Shown one piece after another: positions 23,778 to 34,691 of a DNA stretch of 64,000 nt. The stretch is taken from assembly GCA_026419785.1 (NCBI GenBank), contig JAODTK010005578.1, positions 480,501-544,500 of the forward strand, given 5' to 3'. A program made the position numbers and the translations under genes. The notes below the pieces were generated by a model. That model worked only from the letters and a program-made list of their open reading frames with translations. It was not told the origin of the DNA and ran no database searches. The stretch comes from Sclerodactyla briareus. Its lineage: Eukaryota; Echinodermata; Holothuroidea; Dendrochirotida; Sclerodactylidae. Within the stretch, counting starts at the first letter, position 1; every line of letters starts with the position of its first letter.

Positions 23778-24510
23778 AGTGGGAGACATATCGATGCAAT
23801 CTAAGCGGAGCGCCAACCATCGGTTGGCGCGAAGCGCCCTAAAGAAATTTTCAGCTTTCCATACCTCTAAGTCGCCGGAAACGGCACTTGCCAGGCTCAA
23901 TAGCACCCATCTACTGTGTGATTTGAGTGGAAAGACAAAACAAAAAAGTTGTCATTGTGCATACTAAGATTATTTAGCGCACATCACGTATGGTCATCTT
24001 TTTATTACCTTTTCTACTCTGGCTTTGTTCGCATGGTATCCAGGGTCTACCGAACGTCCCTGGTGGGATAGGCGTACGGAACCATTCAACTTTGAGAGTG
24101 CTCATCAAACATTCGGGCCCGAATTTCAAGTCCCTCATCGGAAAGTACCAGCTCGCGCGAAGCGGGCGAATTTTTTTGTTGTGTTGAAAATTCAGAGCAT
24201 TTTTTGGCCTTTCTTCCCCAAATTTCCCATTAATTTTTGCTCGAATTTTTCATCTCAGGATTTTTTGTTGGGGGGAGTCCTGCCCCAAGCCTTCTGAAAA
24301 TATTTGAGTGAACAAAATGCTTCACTTCATTATATCGCATATTTACAAAACGCCTGGTAGAAAACGCCATTGCACTCAAACCTTGAAAATGTATGCACTA
24401 GTTAGTAATCCTTCGATTTCGGCCCTAGTGGAGTCCAGATCTTCCACCTGGGATCCAGCACCTGGAATTAGTGGCCTGAAACCAATTTTCAAAAATGAAT
24501 CAGTTTAGAC
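23778..24510 (+). mobile_element. Family B non-autonomous element, copy 1
   Basis: Co-linear with 25,521-26,375. Shared order: GACATATCGAT, CTAAGCGGAGCGCC, a hairpin around CCATCGGTTGGCGCG, TTACCTTTTCTACTCTGGCT, GGTGGGA, GCGCGAAGCGGGCGAA, a T-rich stretch, AACGCCTGG..GAAAACGCC, and CTTCGATTTCGGCCCTAGT then GTCCAGATCTTC. No protein motif is found. The last 120 bp contain GGATCCAGCACCTGG-type text. Confidence 0.75.
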
Positions 24511-25175
24511 AATCCTCAAATTAGGATTATCACTGTGACCACTGCACACCTGCTATTACCAGGTGCACAGTACACGTTCACAGTTTAGGTGATTGGGGCA
24601 AACAATCACCCAGACTCAAAAGGTTAGTGGATTTCATTACGTTTATAATATGCCCACCACCGACTTCAATCAGTACTGATGCGCGCAATTTTGTTAGTGT
24701 GTTTTGGAATATTTAATAGGAAATTGGCCACCAAATTTTATAATTAAAAAATTTTTTCATTTTTACTTTGCCCAATTTCTTGCAATAATCTTTCCGGATT
24801 TGGGTATTTTTCGTTTGTGTTCACTCTCAAATTTTCCTGCACCTCCCGACCCGGTCTCGTATATTCTGAAAAAAAAACTGATTTGCCCCAACGTCCCTAA
24901 TTCTGTACGCATCCGTGATGTACTTTTTTTACAAAAAACTTTTACTTACTGGTCATAGATTTGCATTGTCACCTAAATTGGGGTTGAAAATCCCTCACAA
25001 GCTCGAGTTGTATAGATGTTTGCACTAGCGTATATGCGGTTTCGAAAGGGGAAAAAATGCTGAGAGCTGGCATGGGCGTACGGGCCTCTCCTAACGGGCA
25101 GAGAATGTTTTGCCTAAATAGACGACAGAATAACACCCCACCCGAAAACTTGCATGTTTTTTCAATCAGACACCT
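24511..25175. other. Unassigned AT-rich sequence
   Basis: No gene or repeat is recognised in this spacer between family B copy 1 and family A copy 2. Confidence 0.5.
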
Positions 25176-26917
25176 CATTGGTGGCGCCATGATTCCCCGA
25201 CGGGGGTCCGAGATCCCGACGGGGGGGGGGGGGGGGGCAATTTTCGCCGACGAGGTTTCCCCTACCCCCTTAGTTCAAAACCTGCATTTTTTGATGTTTT
25301 CCATTTTTGAACATTCCTTCTTGAAGAAAAACGCAAAATGAAAATACACATTGCGGATAGGCAATGTAATACTTTCAATATCTTTCCCACTCAAACCCAG
25401 ACGCCCCTTATTAGTAGAAATAGGGTCAGGTATTCCCGATAACTGACAAGAAATAACCTGTCACTCGCGTCGTGAAAGCACACCAACTCTAACCAATCAG
25501 GTGCGTCGGAGCGCCCGAAAAGTGGGGGGACATATCGATCGCAAATGACCATCTAAGCGAGTCGCCACCGAACGGTTGGGCGCGGAGCGTACACACGAAA
25601 ATTTCACAGATTTTCATACCCTCCAGATCGACGGACGGCCCTTGACAGCTCATAGCAAACATCTACATGTGTGATTCGAGTATGACAGACAACAAGTTGT
25701 CATTGTGGCATACAAATGATTTACCAAGTATCGCACATGGTATTTTTTTTATTACCTTTTCTACTCTGGCTTGTTGCGTGGGAATCCAGGGGTCCCTACC
25801 GACGGTCCTCTGGTGGGACGAATGGAAAAGCCCTAGGCTTACGGGACACTCAATTTTTTTTTTTTTAGGAGAAGAAATTTTTAACCCGAATTTCACAAGT
25901 CATTCTTGGAAACTACCGGCGCGAGCGGAGCGCGCGAAAAAAAAAATCATGTTTTTCGGGGCATTTTATCGAAAAGTCTAAAAAAAATTCTATTCACTTT
26001 GCTTTTTCTTCCCAAATTTTTCACGAGTTTTCATCTCTCAGAAATGGGGAGAGGGGGGGGTGGGAGCATTCCCTGCCCCCCCCAAGCTTCTGAAATTAAT
26101 CAAGTAAACGAAATGATTCGAAGCATTAATCGCATTATTTATTCTTCAACGCCTGGACGAAAAACGCCTTGCCGCGCGAAACACTTGATCAATTATGCAC
26201 TTTGGGCTATTCGATTTAAATTCTAGAACTCGGTATGAAACATGGGTACTCCTTCAACTTCGGCCCTAGTCGGGTCCAGATCTTCACATGGGGTCCTCAC
26301 CTGGACTTAGTGGACTTAAAGACACTTTCCAAGCGCCATTATCGTTTGGTTAGACAAAAATTGAATCAGTTTTAGAGTGATACAAAATCGGGCATGTGCC
26401 TATTATTTTTTATCACGGTCCGAAAAGTGGGGGGGGGGACATTTTAAAAATTTTGTTATTTCCCCCCCCCCCACTTTTTAACGTGGGGGACATGTCCCCC
26501 CCGTCCCCCACCTGTTGACGCCCATGCTACACAGAGGCAAAACAGTGGATAGACGGCAGCTGACGAGCATCCCCTAAAGAATTGTAACCTTAATCTCTTG
26601 CAGGGACATTTTGAAGATTCATAAGGATTGTGTATCTTATCTATATCTGTATAGTCTGTAGGAGTGATACGCTGATCTTACACTCGAGCGAGGAACCTGT
26701 CAATTCTATAAAAGATTGAGCGCGCGGAAACGCGCCGAAAATTTTTCAGCTTCCATATAGGAATTTTCACTATAAAGAAGTTTTGGGAAAAAAATACGGG
26801 GGGGGAAAAGCCTCGTCGGGTGTGGGCACATTTTAGCGTACCCACTCTGGCTCCCCACGAGGATGGGAAAAACTCCTCGACGGGGGGGGGGGGGGGGGGC
26901 AGCTTCCCGACGGGGGG
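25176..26917 (-). mobile_element. Family A copy 2, interrupted by a 1-kb insertion
   Basis: The left part (25,176-25,500) starts with TGGTGGCGCCATGATTCCCC and runs through the TGCAGG/AACATT landmarks of family A in reverse. It breaks off after AGCACACCAACT. The right part (26,528-26,917) resumes with CACAGAGGCAAAACAGTGG, which lines up with ACACAAAGGCGAAACAGTGG at 32,618-32,637 in uninterrupted copy 4. The intervening 25,501-26,527 holds family B copy 2 and a C/G-rich end. Poly-G tracts occur at 25,221-25,237 (17) and 26,882-26,899 (18). Confidence 0.75.
25501..26527 (+). mobile_element. Nested insertion containing family B copy 2
   Basis: Sits inside family A copy 2. It includes family B from 25,521 to about 26,375, then a segment with CCGAAAAGTGGGGGG, GTGGGGGACATGTCCCCCC and a right edge CACCTGTTGACGCCCAT. 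That edge resembles the right end of the small element at 56,994-57,132 (CACCTGTTGACGCTCAT). The inserted left edge has GCGTCGGAGCGCCCGAAAAG. The boundaries are placed by comparison with the uninterrupted family A copy and may be off by several bases. Confidence 0.65.
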
Positions 26918-26921
26918 CATG

Positions 26922-26946
26922 CCCCCCCCCCCCCCCCCCCCCCCCC
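26922..26946. repeat. C25 homopolymer
   Basis: Twenty-five C in a row, 22 bases after an 18-G run. Assembled length of such tracts is unreliable. Confidence 0.9.
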
Positions 26947-29366
26947 GCCCCCGCTGGCCGCCACCCCTGGCAGACATTTTCATCACATTTTCCCTTCACT
27001 TTTGTTTGCCTTTTTTCTGTCCAACTTTTCCCCAACCGAATACATTTTTGCCGAATTTCTCAGCTCAGGAAAACTTCGCTCTTCAAAGGGCACGCGATTG
27101 GGTATGGCTGAGCAGAATCAACGCAGTTTTGAATTTACATTAGTAAATTGGTGAACAGCTATGTATCTAGTTTACTCTGTGCAAGACTGGGCGTAACTCG
27201 AATTTATTGGTAATGGTCTTTTTGGCCCTGCGGAAATTGGTTAGTGCCATGTGATTTCATTTGCAAAAGGAAGGTTTACACTTGAAGCTGTTACTGAGGT
27301 CTAGATTTCGTTCTTCACTCTGTTGGCATCATTACGTAAGACATTCTGTACTAAGGCGAGGCAGCTAACATTTATTAGGGCGCTATGAGAGGGGACTCCG
27401 GGTTTTCCCGTCCCCTTGAAAAGTTTTGACTTGTGCAAATCCATGTTCTAAAATGTTTAATTTTCTCGTGCCAAATGTTCTGACCTCCCGGCCTCCAAGG
27501 AACGTATGTGCTCTCTTCTTTTGGTTATTGGTCTGACCTAACCTTCCATGGGACCACCGATTTCTTCAGTTGGGGTCGATAGGGGAAAGGCCTGGACGTC
27601 CGACCGGTAAGCCCATTCGAAGAACCCAGGTCTTAAATTTTTGTTTTGCCTCGTACCCGTTTCTTTCGATGAAATTTTTGACTGAATATCACAAAGCTGT
27701 TCGAATTTTGTTGCAATCCATTAAGTAGAACACACAAGTCGAATTGTGCTAGTTTTCGTCGGCACTGTTTCCTGTTATAGCCTATGATTCAAAGAATGCT
27801 TCTTATCTTGCTAGAATTAACATTCCTTCTTGCCTGGGCTTTGGTAACATAACATATTCATTCCTATATTGCGCATTGCAATGTAAGGAATATATCGACG
27901 CGCTCCCACATTTTCTGCTGTCTCGTCCGGAACCATGGGTCACAAGTGTTTCTGTTGAAATTGAGTGCGCGTACTCCTAACACCTAACACTAGCCTTCAG
28001 CGGGCTAAATACCATGTCTAGCAGGCTATTTGTAAAATTAGTACCCGGTTACAAATTGCACTCAGAAAATATTTCGGCACCTGGTCTACAATACTGACAT
28101 CGAAACAACTATCAGGAAACCGAAACGGACCAATTTCTTGTCATATTCCTGGACAATCGATCAAAATGAGAAGGATTCGGGCAAGGGTCGCTATTTCCGT
28201 CCGGCCCTGGTGAAGCTCTACTTTGTTGTGCCTTATTTCAGTTTCAATATAGTTCCCCCCCCACCTCACAACAAAGTAATAATATAGCCTAATAGTATAA
28301 GTAATCTCTGTATTATTTCTGCAGATTTGCTGTGCAAAATATAGGGTTTTGCTCTGGCCGCAGTCACATTTTCGCGAGTTTGGAGATTAGAACACCCCTT
28401 ACCGACCCCTTTTAGTTCCGCCGCTATGTCCGAGACAGCTTTAAGTGATAGTGCGATTCGCACGGTTCATGTGTAGAATAATTTATATGTGAATTTTTTT
28501 CCAATTTTGAAATCCGAAGATCTCGGCTATTATTGATATAGCCATAACACATAGGTAAACATGTTTGTTGAGGGGATCATGCAGCCGCCACAAAAATAAC
28601 TCTTGTTGAAAGTAATACAACAAGCCCCGTTTGCCGGAACACATGTGAAAAAATAAGTGTGGTTTCAAAGACTGACGCGTATGACAGGGAGACAAATATT
28701 TCCAGGCAGCGCTATCACAATTATGTGTATTGGCCTCTGTAAATTTGGACTGAAACCACAACGTCCAACTTGACAAGATTGACAAACCATTGCTCATTCA
28801 TCGGGCTTTCGACAAGAGAAAATTGGCATCTGCTGACACTGTGGGGGCAATTTATCCACTTTGGCATGTTTTTTCTGTCCTGAATTCTGCCTATTATTTG
28901 CCCAAGCGGTTTGCCCCTCGATCTGCAAACTTGTTTTCACGTCCATAATGTTTAGAGGCAGTCTGATCCTCATCCGTCTCATATGCCAACGCCGCTTCTG
29001 TTATAATCAATGGACATTTTATTGTGAATCGACCTTCATTGAAAAAAAAAAATATATATAAGTCCACTTATGTTTCTGATGAGAAAACCTGCCTAAAAGC
29101 GTCAGTCCCCAGCATAAGCCTCCAAATGCCTTGCTCACAAAACAGCAGTGCCGTCCGTCTGGACATCGGTTCGGGAAAAGGCTATTTTTGGTCTTTTGTG
29201 GTATTGTATTGAGGCGTATTTCTCAATATTTTCATCCCACCGTTGACCCATGTCCCCACTTCTAAAAACATGAGAACATTCTTCGATATTCTTCGACATG
29301 ATTCGACATTTGCGTATATGATTCACCATAACCGACGTCTCTTTCCAGTGTCCTTATAGTTTTCTC
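26947..29366. other. Unassigned sequence
   Basis: I see no gene or repeat. Frames at 28,266-28,463, 28,483-28,797 and 28,794-28,982 lack recognisable domains and neighbours. Confidence 0.5.
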
Positions 29367-29560
29367 TTGTCTTTACCGCACTCCTCATTCGCTCACTTCC
29401 TCTTCCCTTTTTATTTTTTATTTTATTCTTACTTTGCTACTATTTTTTATTCCATCTCTCCTCCACTTTCCTCTCCTCTCTTTTTTTCCCCCCTTTCTCA
29501 TTCCCCCTCCCCCCCCCCTTCCCCATTCTCTCCCCCTTCCCTCTCCTTCCTATACCCGGG
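29367..29560. repeat. Polypyrimidine tract
   Basis: Almost only C and T on the plus strand for nearly 200 bp, ending at CCTATACCCGGGGGTTGCGC. Similar CT text ending CCTATACTTCACGAGGGGG occurs at 33,040-33,140, suggesting both belong to one element type; the GA tract at 33,401-33,912 is the complementary composition. Confidence 0.8.
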
Positions 29561-29764
29561 GGTTGCGCGCTCGAAGCCCCCTCCCTACTCCCCTGAAATA
29601 CGCGCCTGGACCCGACTGTACTGTTTCAACGTTTTTTCATCCTGCATCAACTGTGATTCACCTGAACACAGCTTGTGTTCTCAAACCCCAGTTCAAGATA
29701 CAAGAATAATACCAGTTTAACTCCAGTTGGGACTTGCAGTGAAACCGTCAGCAGGTCAGAAACT

Positions 29765-30366
29765 AGACATGTGGCAGCGGGTAAACCGCCCACGTGTAAT
29801 CTCGTAGAAAAGGCCATTGTTGACCTCGTTTGAAGAAAGCACATAGAAGTTTATGTCCATTTGACCTCTGGTGACTTTGAAAAAACCCTACCTGTTGTTC
29901 AACTGTAGTTCACATTCTCCAAGTTCGTTCAAATCCGACAATGTTAGAAAAATTTCGAAAAAGGGCAAATTTGCCTCTGGTACCTTGAAATTACCGTCAT
30001 GTTTTTCGGGACCAATTTTGTCCCCACTCACCAAGTTCCATGTAAATCAGACTAACTCTGTATTTTCGCAAAAAAAAAACAACGACAAATTTGACCTCCG
30101 GTGACCTTGAAAATCACCGGCATGTTTTTCGGGATCATTTTTGTCCCCGCGTCCACCAAAGTTTGATACAGAATCGCGTACCAACTCGTTTGTTTCGTGT
30201 AAAACCTGCATGTAGAGGGCAAGAACAAATCATGCATGCGCCCACTTACGCGCTTCATATCGAGATGTTTGCTAGGACGAACATGTGGTACAAGTTTTTC
30301 GGATCGATCGGATAAAGCGTTAAAGAGTAATTGCCTAAACGCCTAAAGTTTCCGGCGGCGGCGGAG
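29765..30366 (-). mobile_element. Family E dispersed element, copy 2
   Basis: Reverse-complement partner of 9,695-10,322 over about 590 bp. Matching edges: the minus strand reads AACGAGG..GGCC..TTCT.CG.GATTACACGT near 29,780-29,830, and CCGCCGCC..AACTTTAGGCGT at 30,340-30,366. The middle carries CGGCATGTTTTTCGGGA (30,117-30,133) twice in related form, so the element itself contains an internal repeat of about 125 bp. Not coding. Confidence 0.75.
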
Positions 30367-31356
30367 AACGCGGCTACACAACCCCAACACATAATATCCC
30401 CGAACACTTACAGTGTTTTGCAGGGATATAATCCATTCCCCACATATTTCCCAATTGAACACAGTTAGGCCTTTGAAACAACAGCTGGAAATTATTCGTA
30501 GTTGAGAGAAGTCCAGTAAACTGGTCAAGGTAGGCTACTGATCTTATTTGCATTAGCCTACAAGGCTTTGGGGTGTTTTTAATTGAAACAGACTGTGTAT
30601 TTCTTTTTTTCCAACTGAGATAATTATAGTCATTAAATGTGTAATAACACATACGAGTAGTTTGAAACATATTTTACTGCTCAAATTTTATTAAACATTG
30701 TTTCATCATTGAAATCTACGCAGCTAGTGCATGCCTAATATTGAATGTTTGTCCACAAGAGGCCTATGCCTACTATTGTAGTATTCTCCCAGTCCACCTG
30801 TATCAACCAATTTTACTTGGGTGCAATGAATCCCAGAATTCGCCAAGCACTCCAGCTTGCCAGCTTATCTTGGAAGTATATCTAGTAGGCATATGCTATG
30901 AGAAATTGAGGAATTAAAGGAACAACGGCAGGATGATTTATACATGGGCAATTTATTAGCTGGATAAAAAATGAACGTCGTCAGTCCAAACCTAAAGTTC
31001 ATAGGACTTTCCACTATGGAGTTATAGTCATTTGAGTTTGGGTATTGTGAAGCATGAGGATTGCGCAAGATCAAAATGCATCGCACATGCAATAATAAAT
31101 GAGTCATACTTACACAACCCTGCAAACATTGTTTGTTCTCTATTGAAGTTCAAACATTAATTTCACTTCGAAAAGCTTTACGTCCATGGGAGAGGATTAC
31201 TGTCAGGGGGTTGGACGGTGTTGATGCATGGTTACTTGGGTGAGGAGAAAAAACAACAGAACTTCTGCTGAATGTTGACATTCTTAGAACAAAACATGAA
31301 TAATCACCGACCATACATAATTTCCTGTTGTCCATGAGTGATGTCATGCGTTATGC
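30367..31356. other. Unassigned sequence
   Basis: No repeat or gene is recognised. Confidence 0.5.
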
Positions 31357-32037
31357 ACAATTGGTATTCTCGTCGGGGAGCCCGATTGGGTCACTAAAAA
31401 TGTACACACCCCGACCGAGGGCTTTTTGCCCCGGACAGTAATATTTCCAAAATTCTTCATAGTGAAAATTCCTAAATTTAAGCTGAAAATTTGAGGCGCG
31501 TTCGCGCGCATCATATCTTTCTATAGTAATGCCAAGTTCCTCGTCGAGTTTAAGATCAGCGTAATCATTTCCTACGACTATACATCGTGGAAGTATAGAT
31601 AGGATACACAAGCATTATGGAATCTTCGGAATGTCCTGCCAAGAGGATTAAGGTTACGTTTGGAGGATGCTCGTTCTGCCGATCTTCACTGTTTTGCCTC
31701 TTGGTCGAGTGCGTGTGCTTTCACGACGCAGGCCCAGATTATTGGGAAATAACTGACCCTATTATACTAATAAGGCGTCTGATTTGAGTGGGAAGCTATT
31801 GAAAGTAAACATTGCTCTCCACAATGTGTATTTCATTTTTTAGTTTTTTTTTTTTAAGAAAACTGTTCAAAAAAATGAAAACATCAAAAATGCAGGTTTG
31901 ACTTAGGGGGTAGGGTGAGCCTCGTCGGGGAACTCGCCCCCCCCCCCCGTCGGGGAACTCGGACCCCCCGTCGGGGAACTCGGACCCCCCTCGGGGAACT
32001 CGGACCCCCCGTCGGGGAAATCCTGGCGCCACCACTG
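31357..32037 (+). mobile_element. Family A element, copy 3
   Basis: Same orientation as copy 1 and the clearest example. It ends in TCCTGGCGCCACCACTG at 32,021-32,037. The last 100 bp are about five tandem units of roughly 21 bp (31,922-32,020) with core GTCGGGGAACTCGGACCCCC. The open minus frame 31,351-31,611 shows no domain. Left boundary is uncertain: similarity to copies 2 and 4 continues through GGGCTCCCCGACGAG (minus strand) to about 31,357. Confidence 0.8.
31922..32020. repeat. 21-bp tandem units inside family A end
   Basis: About five units of GTCGGGGAACTCGGACCCCC. CCCCGTCGGGG is itself an odd-centred palindrome, so the array can fold on itself. Copies 1, 2 and 4 have one to three such units, so unit number varies between copies. 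Confidence 0.85.
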
Positions 32038-32139
32038 GTTCCATTCTCCAACCTCTGTTGTATCCAAGCGTGCCGTTGTCCTTTAAGCCAACCTGCTTCT
32101 GTATACAGTGTTATCCCAATAGATGCAGGCGGCAGTTCG

Positions 32140-32180
32140 ATTCCCAGCTGAGCCCGATAATTTAAAACCCAGCTGGGAAT
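32140..32180. repeat. Perfect 11-bp hairpin
   Basis: ATTCCCAGCTG at 32,140-32,150 and CAGCTGGGAAT at 32,170-32,180 with a 19-bp loop. It lies in the gap between two oppositely oriented family A copies. Function unknown; no U-run follows. Confidence 0.7.
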
Positions 32181-32338
32181 GATAAATCCCAGTGGAAACA
32201 GAACACGAGAGGACTACCTTACCAACATGGATATGAATACCAGTTGGCCAATTCCAAACTGATATGGACAACTGAACATGGAAACCTGAAGCCAGATGGG
32301 ACATTTCAACTACTCAATATCTCTTGGGCAATGGTGGC

Positions 32339-33005
32339 GCCAGGATTTCTCCGACGGGGGTCCGAGGTCCCCAACGTGGGGGGTCCAAGTTCCCCGACGA
32401 GCCTCACCCTAGCCCCCTACTCCCCTAGGTCCAAAACCTGCCTTTGGATGTTTCCAATTTTTGAACTTTTTTCTCGGAGAAAAAAAAAGAATAAATAAAA
32501 CACACATTGTGGAAGGCATTGTTTTTGCTCTCAATTCAGACGCTCTCAGTAGAATACCGAGAAAAGAGAAAATGCCGGAGAACTGGAAGTATTTTTTGCG
32601 ACGTGAGAGCACACCAATTAACACAAAGGCGAAACAGTGGTAGACGGCAGGACGACCATCCTCCTCAACAGAATTGTGACATCATTCTCCTGCAATGACA
32701 GATCGACGATATTCTCATGTTGCCTATGCCAGGACTGTACAGTCTGTAGGAATATGGATATACGCTGATCTTTCAACTTAAGCGAGGAACCAAAGTAAAG
32801 ATAAAATATATGACGCGCGCGAATTGTTTTGCTTTAATATAGGATTTTTTTTTTTATAAAAATGTTAGGAAAATTTATGCTGTCGGGGCAATAGGCCCTC
32901 GAGTCGTCGGGGTGTGTAGTTCAGCGTACCAACTAGGCTCCCCGGCGAAATGGGAAAAAAATTCTCGACGGGGGTGGGGGAGGGCTTCCCCGACGGGGGG
33001 GGGGG
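32339..33005 (-). mobile_element. Family A element, copy 4
   Basis: Opposite orientation to copy 3, only 300 bp away, so the two form a large inverted pair. It starts CAATGGTGGCGCCAGGATTT and runs uninterrupted through all family A landmarks to TCGTCGGGGTGTGTAG (32,905-32,920), GGCTCCCCGGCG and a final CCCCGACGGGG. It shows the intact order across the site where copy 2 is interrupted. Confidence 0.8.
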
Positions 33006-33286
33006 CAACCCTTGCTCTTGGGTACGCAAAGTTGCTACTCCCATTATCTTCTCTCCCCCATGTTCCCTTTCTGACTTTCTCTCCATTCTCCCTCTTTCTG
33101 TTTTACCTCCCTTTTCTCTCTCCTATACTTCACGAGGGGGGGGGCGCCCTAGATTAAGCCCTCCGCTCCCTGCGCCCCTCCCGGATACGCTCCATTAATT
33201 CTTGCAAAATGCTTGGCAAGTTATCATATCCCCCGTGACACTGGACTGTCAGGGGATATTAAGGTTTTGGTGGTAGCCACTAGCCT
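33006..33286. other. CT-rich element debris
   Basis: 33,040-33,135 is pyrimidine-rich and ends in CCTATACTTCACGAGGGGG, resembling the end of the CT tract at 29,560. The following 150 bp are GC-rich and then unremarkable. Confidence 0.45.
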
Positions 33287-33356
33287 AAAATTAGGCGTTA
33301 GCTCAATAACTCTTTAACGCTTTATCCGATTGACCTGAAACTGGTACATGTCCACC

Positions 33357-34691
33357 CAGTAGCGTAGCCAGCGGTGGGCGGGGTGGGCGCGCCGCCCACC
33401 CGGGGAAAAAAAAGGGTGTGGGAATTGGGAAGAGGAAGGGACAAAAGAGGGGAAAAAGGGGAAAGGGGAAGAAAAGGAGAAGAAAACGGGAAGGAGAAAG
33501 AGGGAGGAAAGGAAAGAGAAAGGAGGAAGAAACAAACGGGCAAAAACGGGGGAGAAAGGGAAAAGGGGGGAGAAAAGGGGGGAAAAGAACAGGAAGGAGA
33601 AAGAGGAGGAAGGGAACGAGAAAGAAGGAAAGAAAAGGGAAGAAAAAAGAGGGACAAGGGAAGAGAGCTAAAAGAGAATTTACTGAAAATGGGGGGGGGG
33701 GAGGAGGGGAACCCCGAAAGGCAAACAGAATGGGGAAAAAGGAGGGAAACGGGGGAGAGAGCTAGGAAATTACCTAGAAATGAAAAGAGTAGGAAGTGGA
33801 AACGAAAAGGGGATTGACTTTTCCGGGGGGGGGGGATTTCAGGAGGAAAAGAGGAGGGAAATCAGGAAATAGAAAAGGGAAAGAAATAACAAAGGAACAG
33901 GGAAAATAAAGACGTAATTCACTCTTTCTATATAAAAAAATAGAAGACGTACACGAATCGATCAGATTCCTGGAATAATATATGTAATAAGTAGTCTTAA
34001 TTTGCGAATTTCTGCGAGATTTTTGAAGTTTGTTGGCTGTTGACGAAACTTGGGGAGATGGTTTATCTATAGTCCCAATGAATTTTACAGTAGGGACGAG
34101 GGCCCCAGAGGTCATTTAATGTTACTAATCTGTCATTAAAGGTCACTTAGGGGTCGAAAACTGTTTTATGTCCATAATAAGAGAATTGACTATCCGTGAA
34201 GGCTGGAAAGTTCACCATTGGATATAATTGTTGACCGGCATGTGTGTGACTCATGACCTCAATTTGACCTCTGTCGGGCTGGTATGTGGTTAAAGGTTGA
34301 GTCTTGAATAAATGTGCTTATTTAAGGAGGTACAGGCACAAGAAATGGAAACTGGTTATTTTTGGATATGTGATAGACAGATAGAAAATGCATTTAAGCC
34401 ATATTTTTTGCAGGGGGTAGGGTGAGTGTGAATATGCCGTGAATTGATTGTAAATAGCACCAAATTGCATCTAAGGACGTTAAAAAATCAAAAATTTCCC
34501 AAAGGGCAGGGGGAACCCCTCCCTTAGAACCTCCCCCATATTAGTCAACAAAAAAAATAATTAAGTAACCTATATGCCCCCCAATCGTCACCCCTGGCGG
34601 CGCCCCTGTTGCGGGGTCTGCGCGCGTTGATAATTGCAGTTTGAGGAAATGGTCATAGTCGCCACCCGGCTGAGGGGTGGCTACGCCCCTG
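33357..34691. mobile_element. hAT-like non-autonomous element, 1,335 bp
   Basis: Left end CAGTAGCGTAGCCAGC; right end, read as complement, CAGGGGCGTAGCCACC: 13 of the first 16 match. Both sides carry TGTCCACC (33,349-33,356 and 34,692-34,699). An 8-bp target duplication with ends starting CAG is the known signature of hAT transposons. Paralogous family E copies show the uninterrupted site, so the insertion call does not rest on the ends alone. No transposase is present. Inside are a purine tract (33,401-33,912) and a segment (33,990-34,410) that is itself family E sequence, matching parts of 40,600-40,720 and 49,930-50,110. Confidence 0.85.
33401..33912 (+). repeat. Homopurine tract of about 500 nt
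   Basis: Nearly all A and G on the plus strand, in irregular GGAA/GAAA/GGGG mixtures with few pyrimidines. It yields Lys/Arg/Glu/Gly-only frames of up to 147 codons that are compositional artefacts. Such tracts can form triplex DNA; that is a property of the base composition, not something shown here. Confidence 0.95.

Noticed and set aside
26678-27143. Gly/Pro-rich frames of 82-109 codons on both strands
   Set aside because: They depend on the 18-G and 25-C runs.
33374-33817. 147-codon plus frame in the GA tract
   Set aside because: Pure purine sequence has almost no stop codons; the Lys/Arg/Glu/Gly composition is an artefact.
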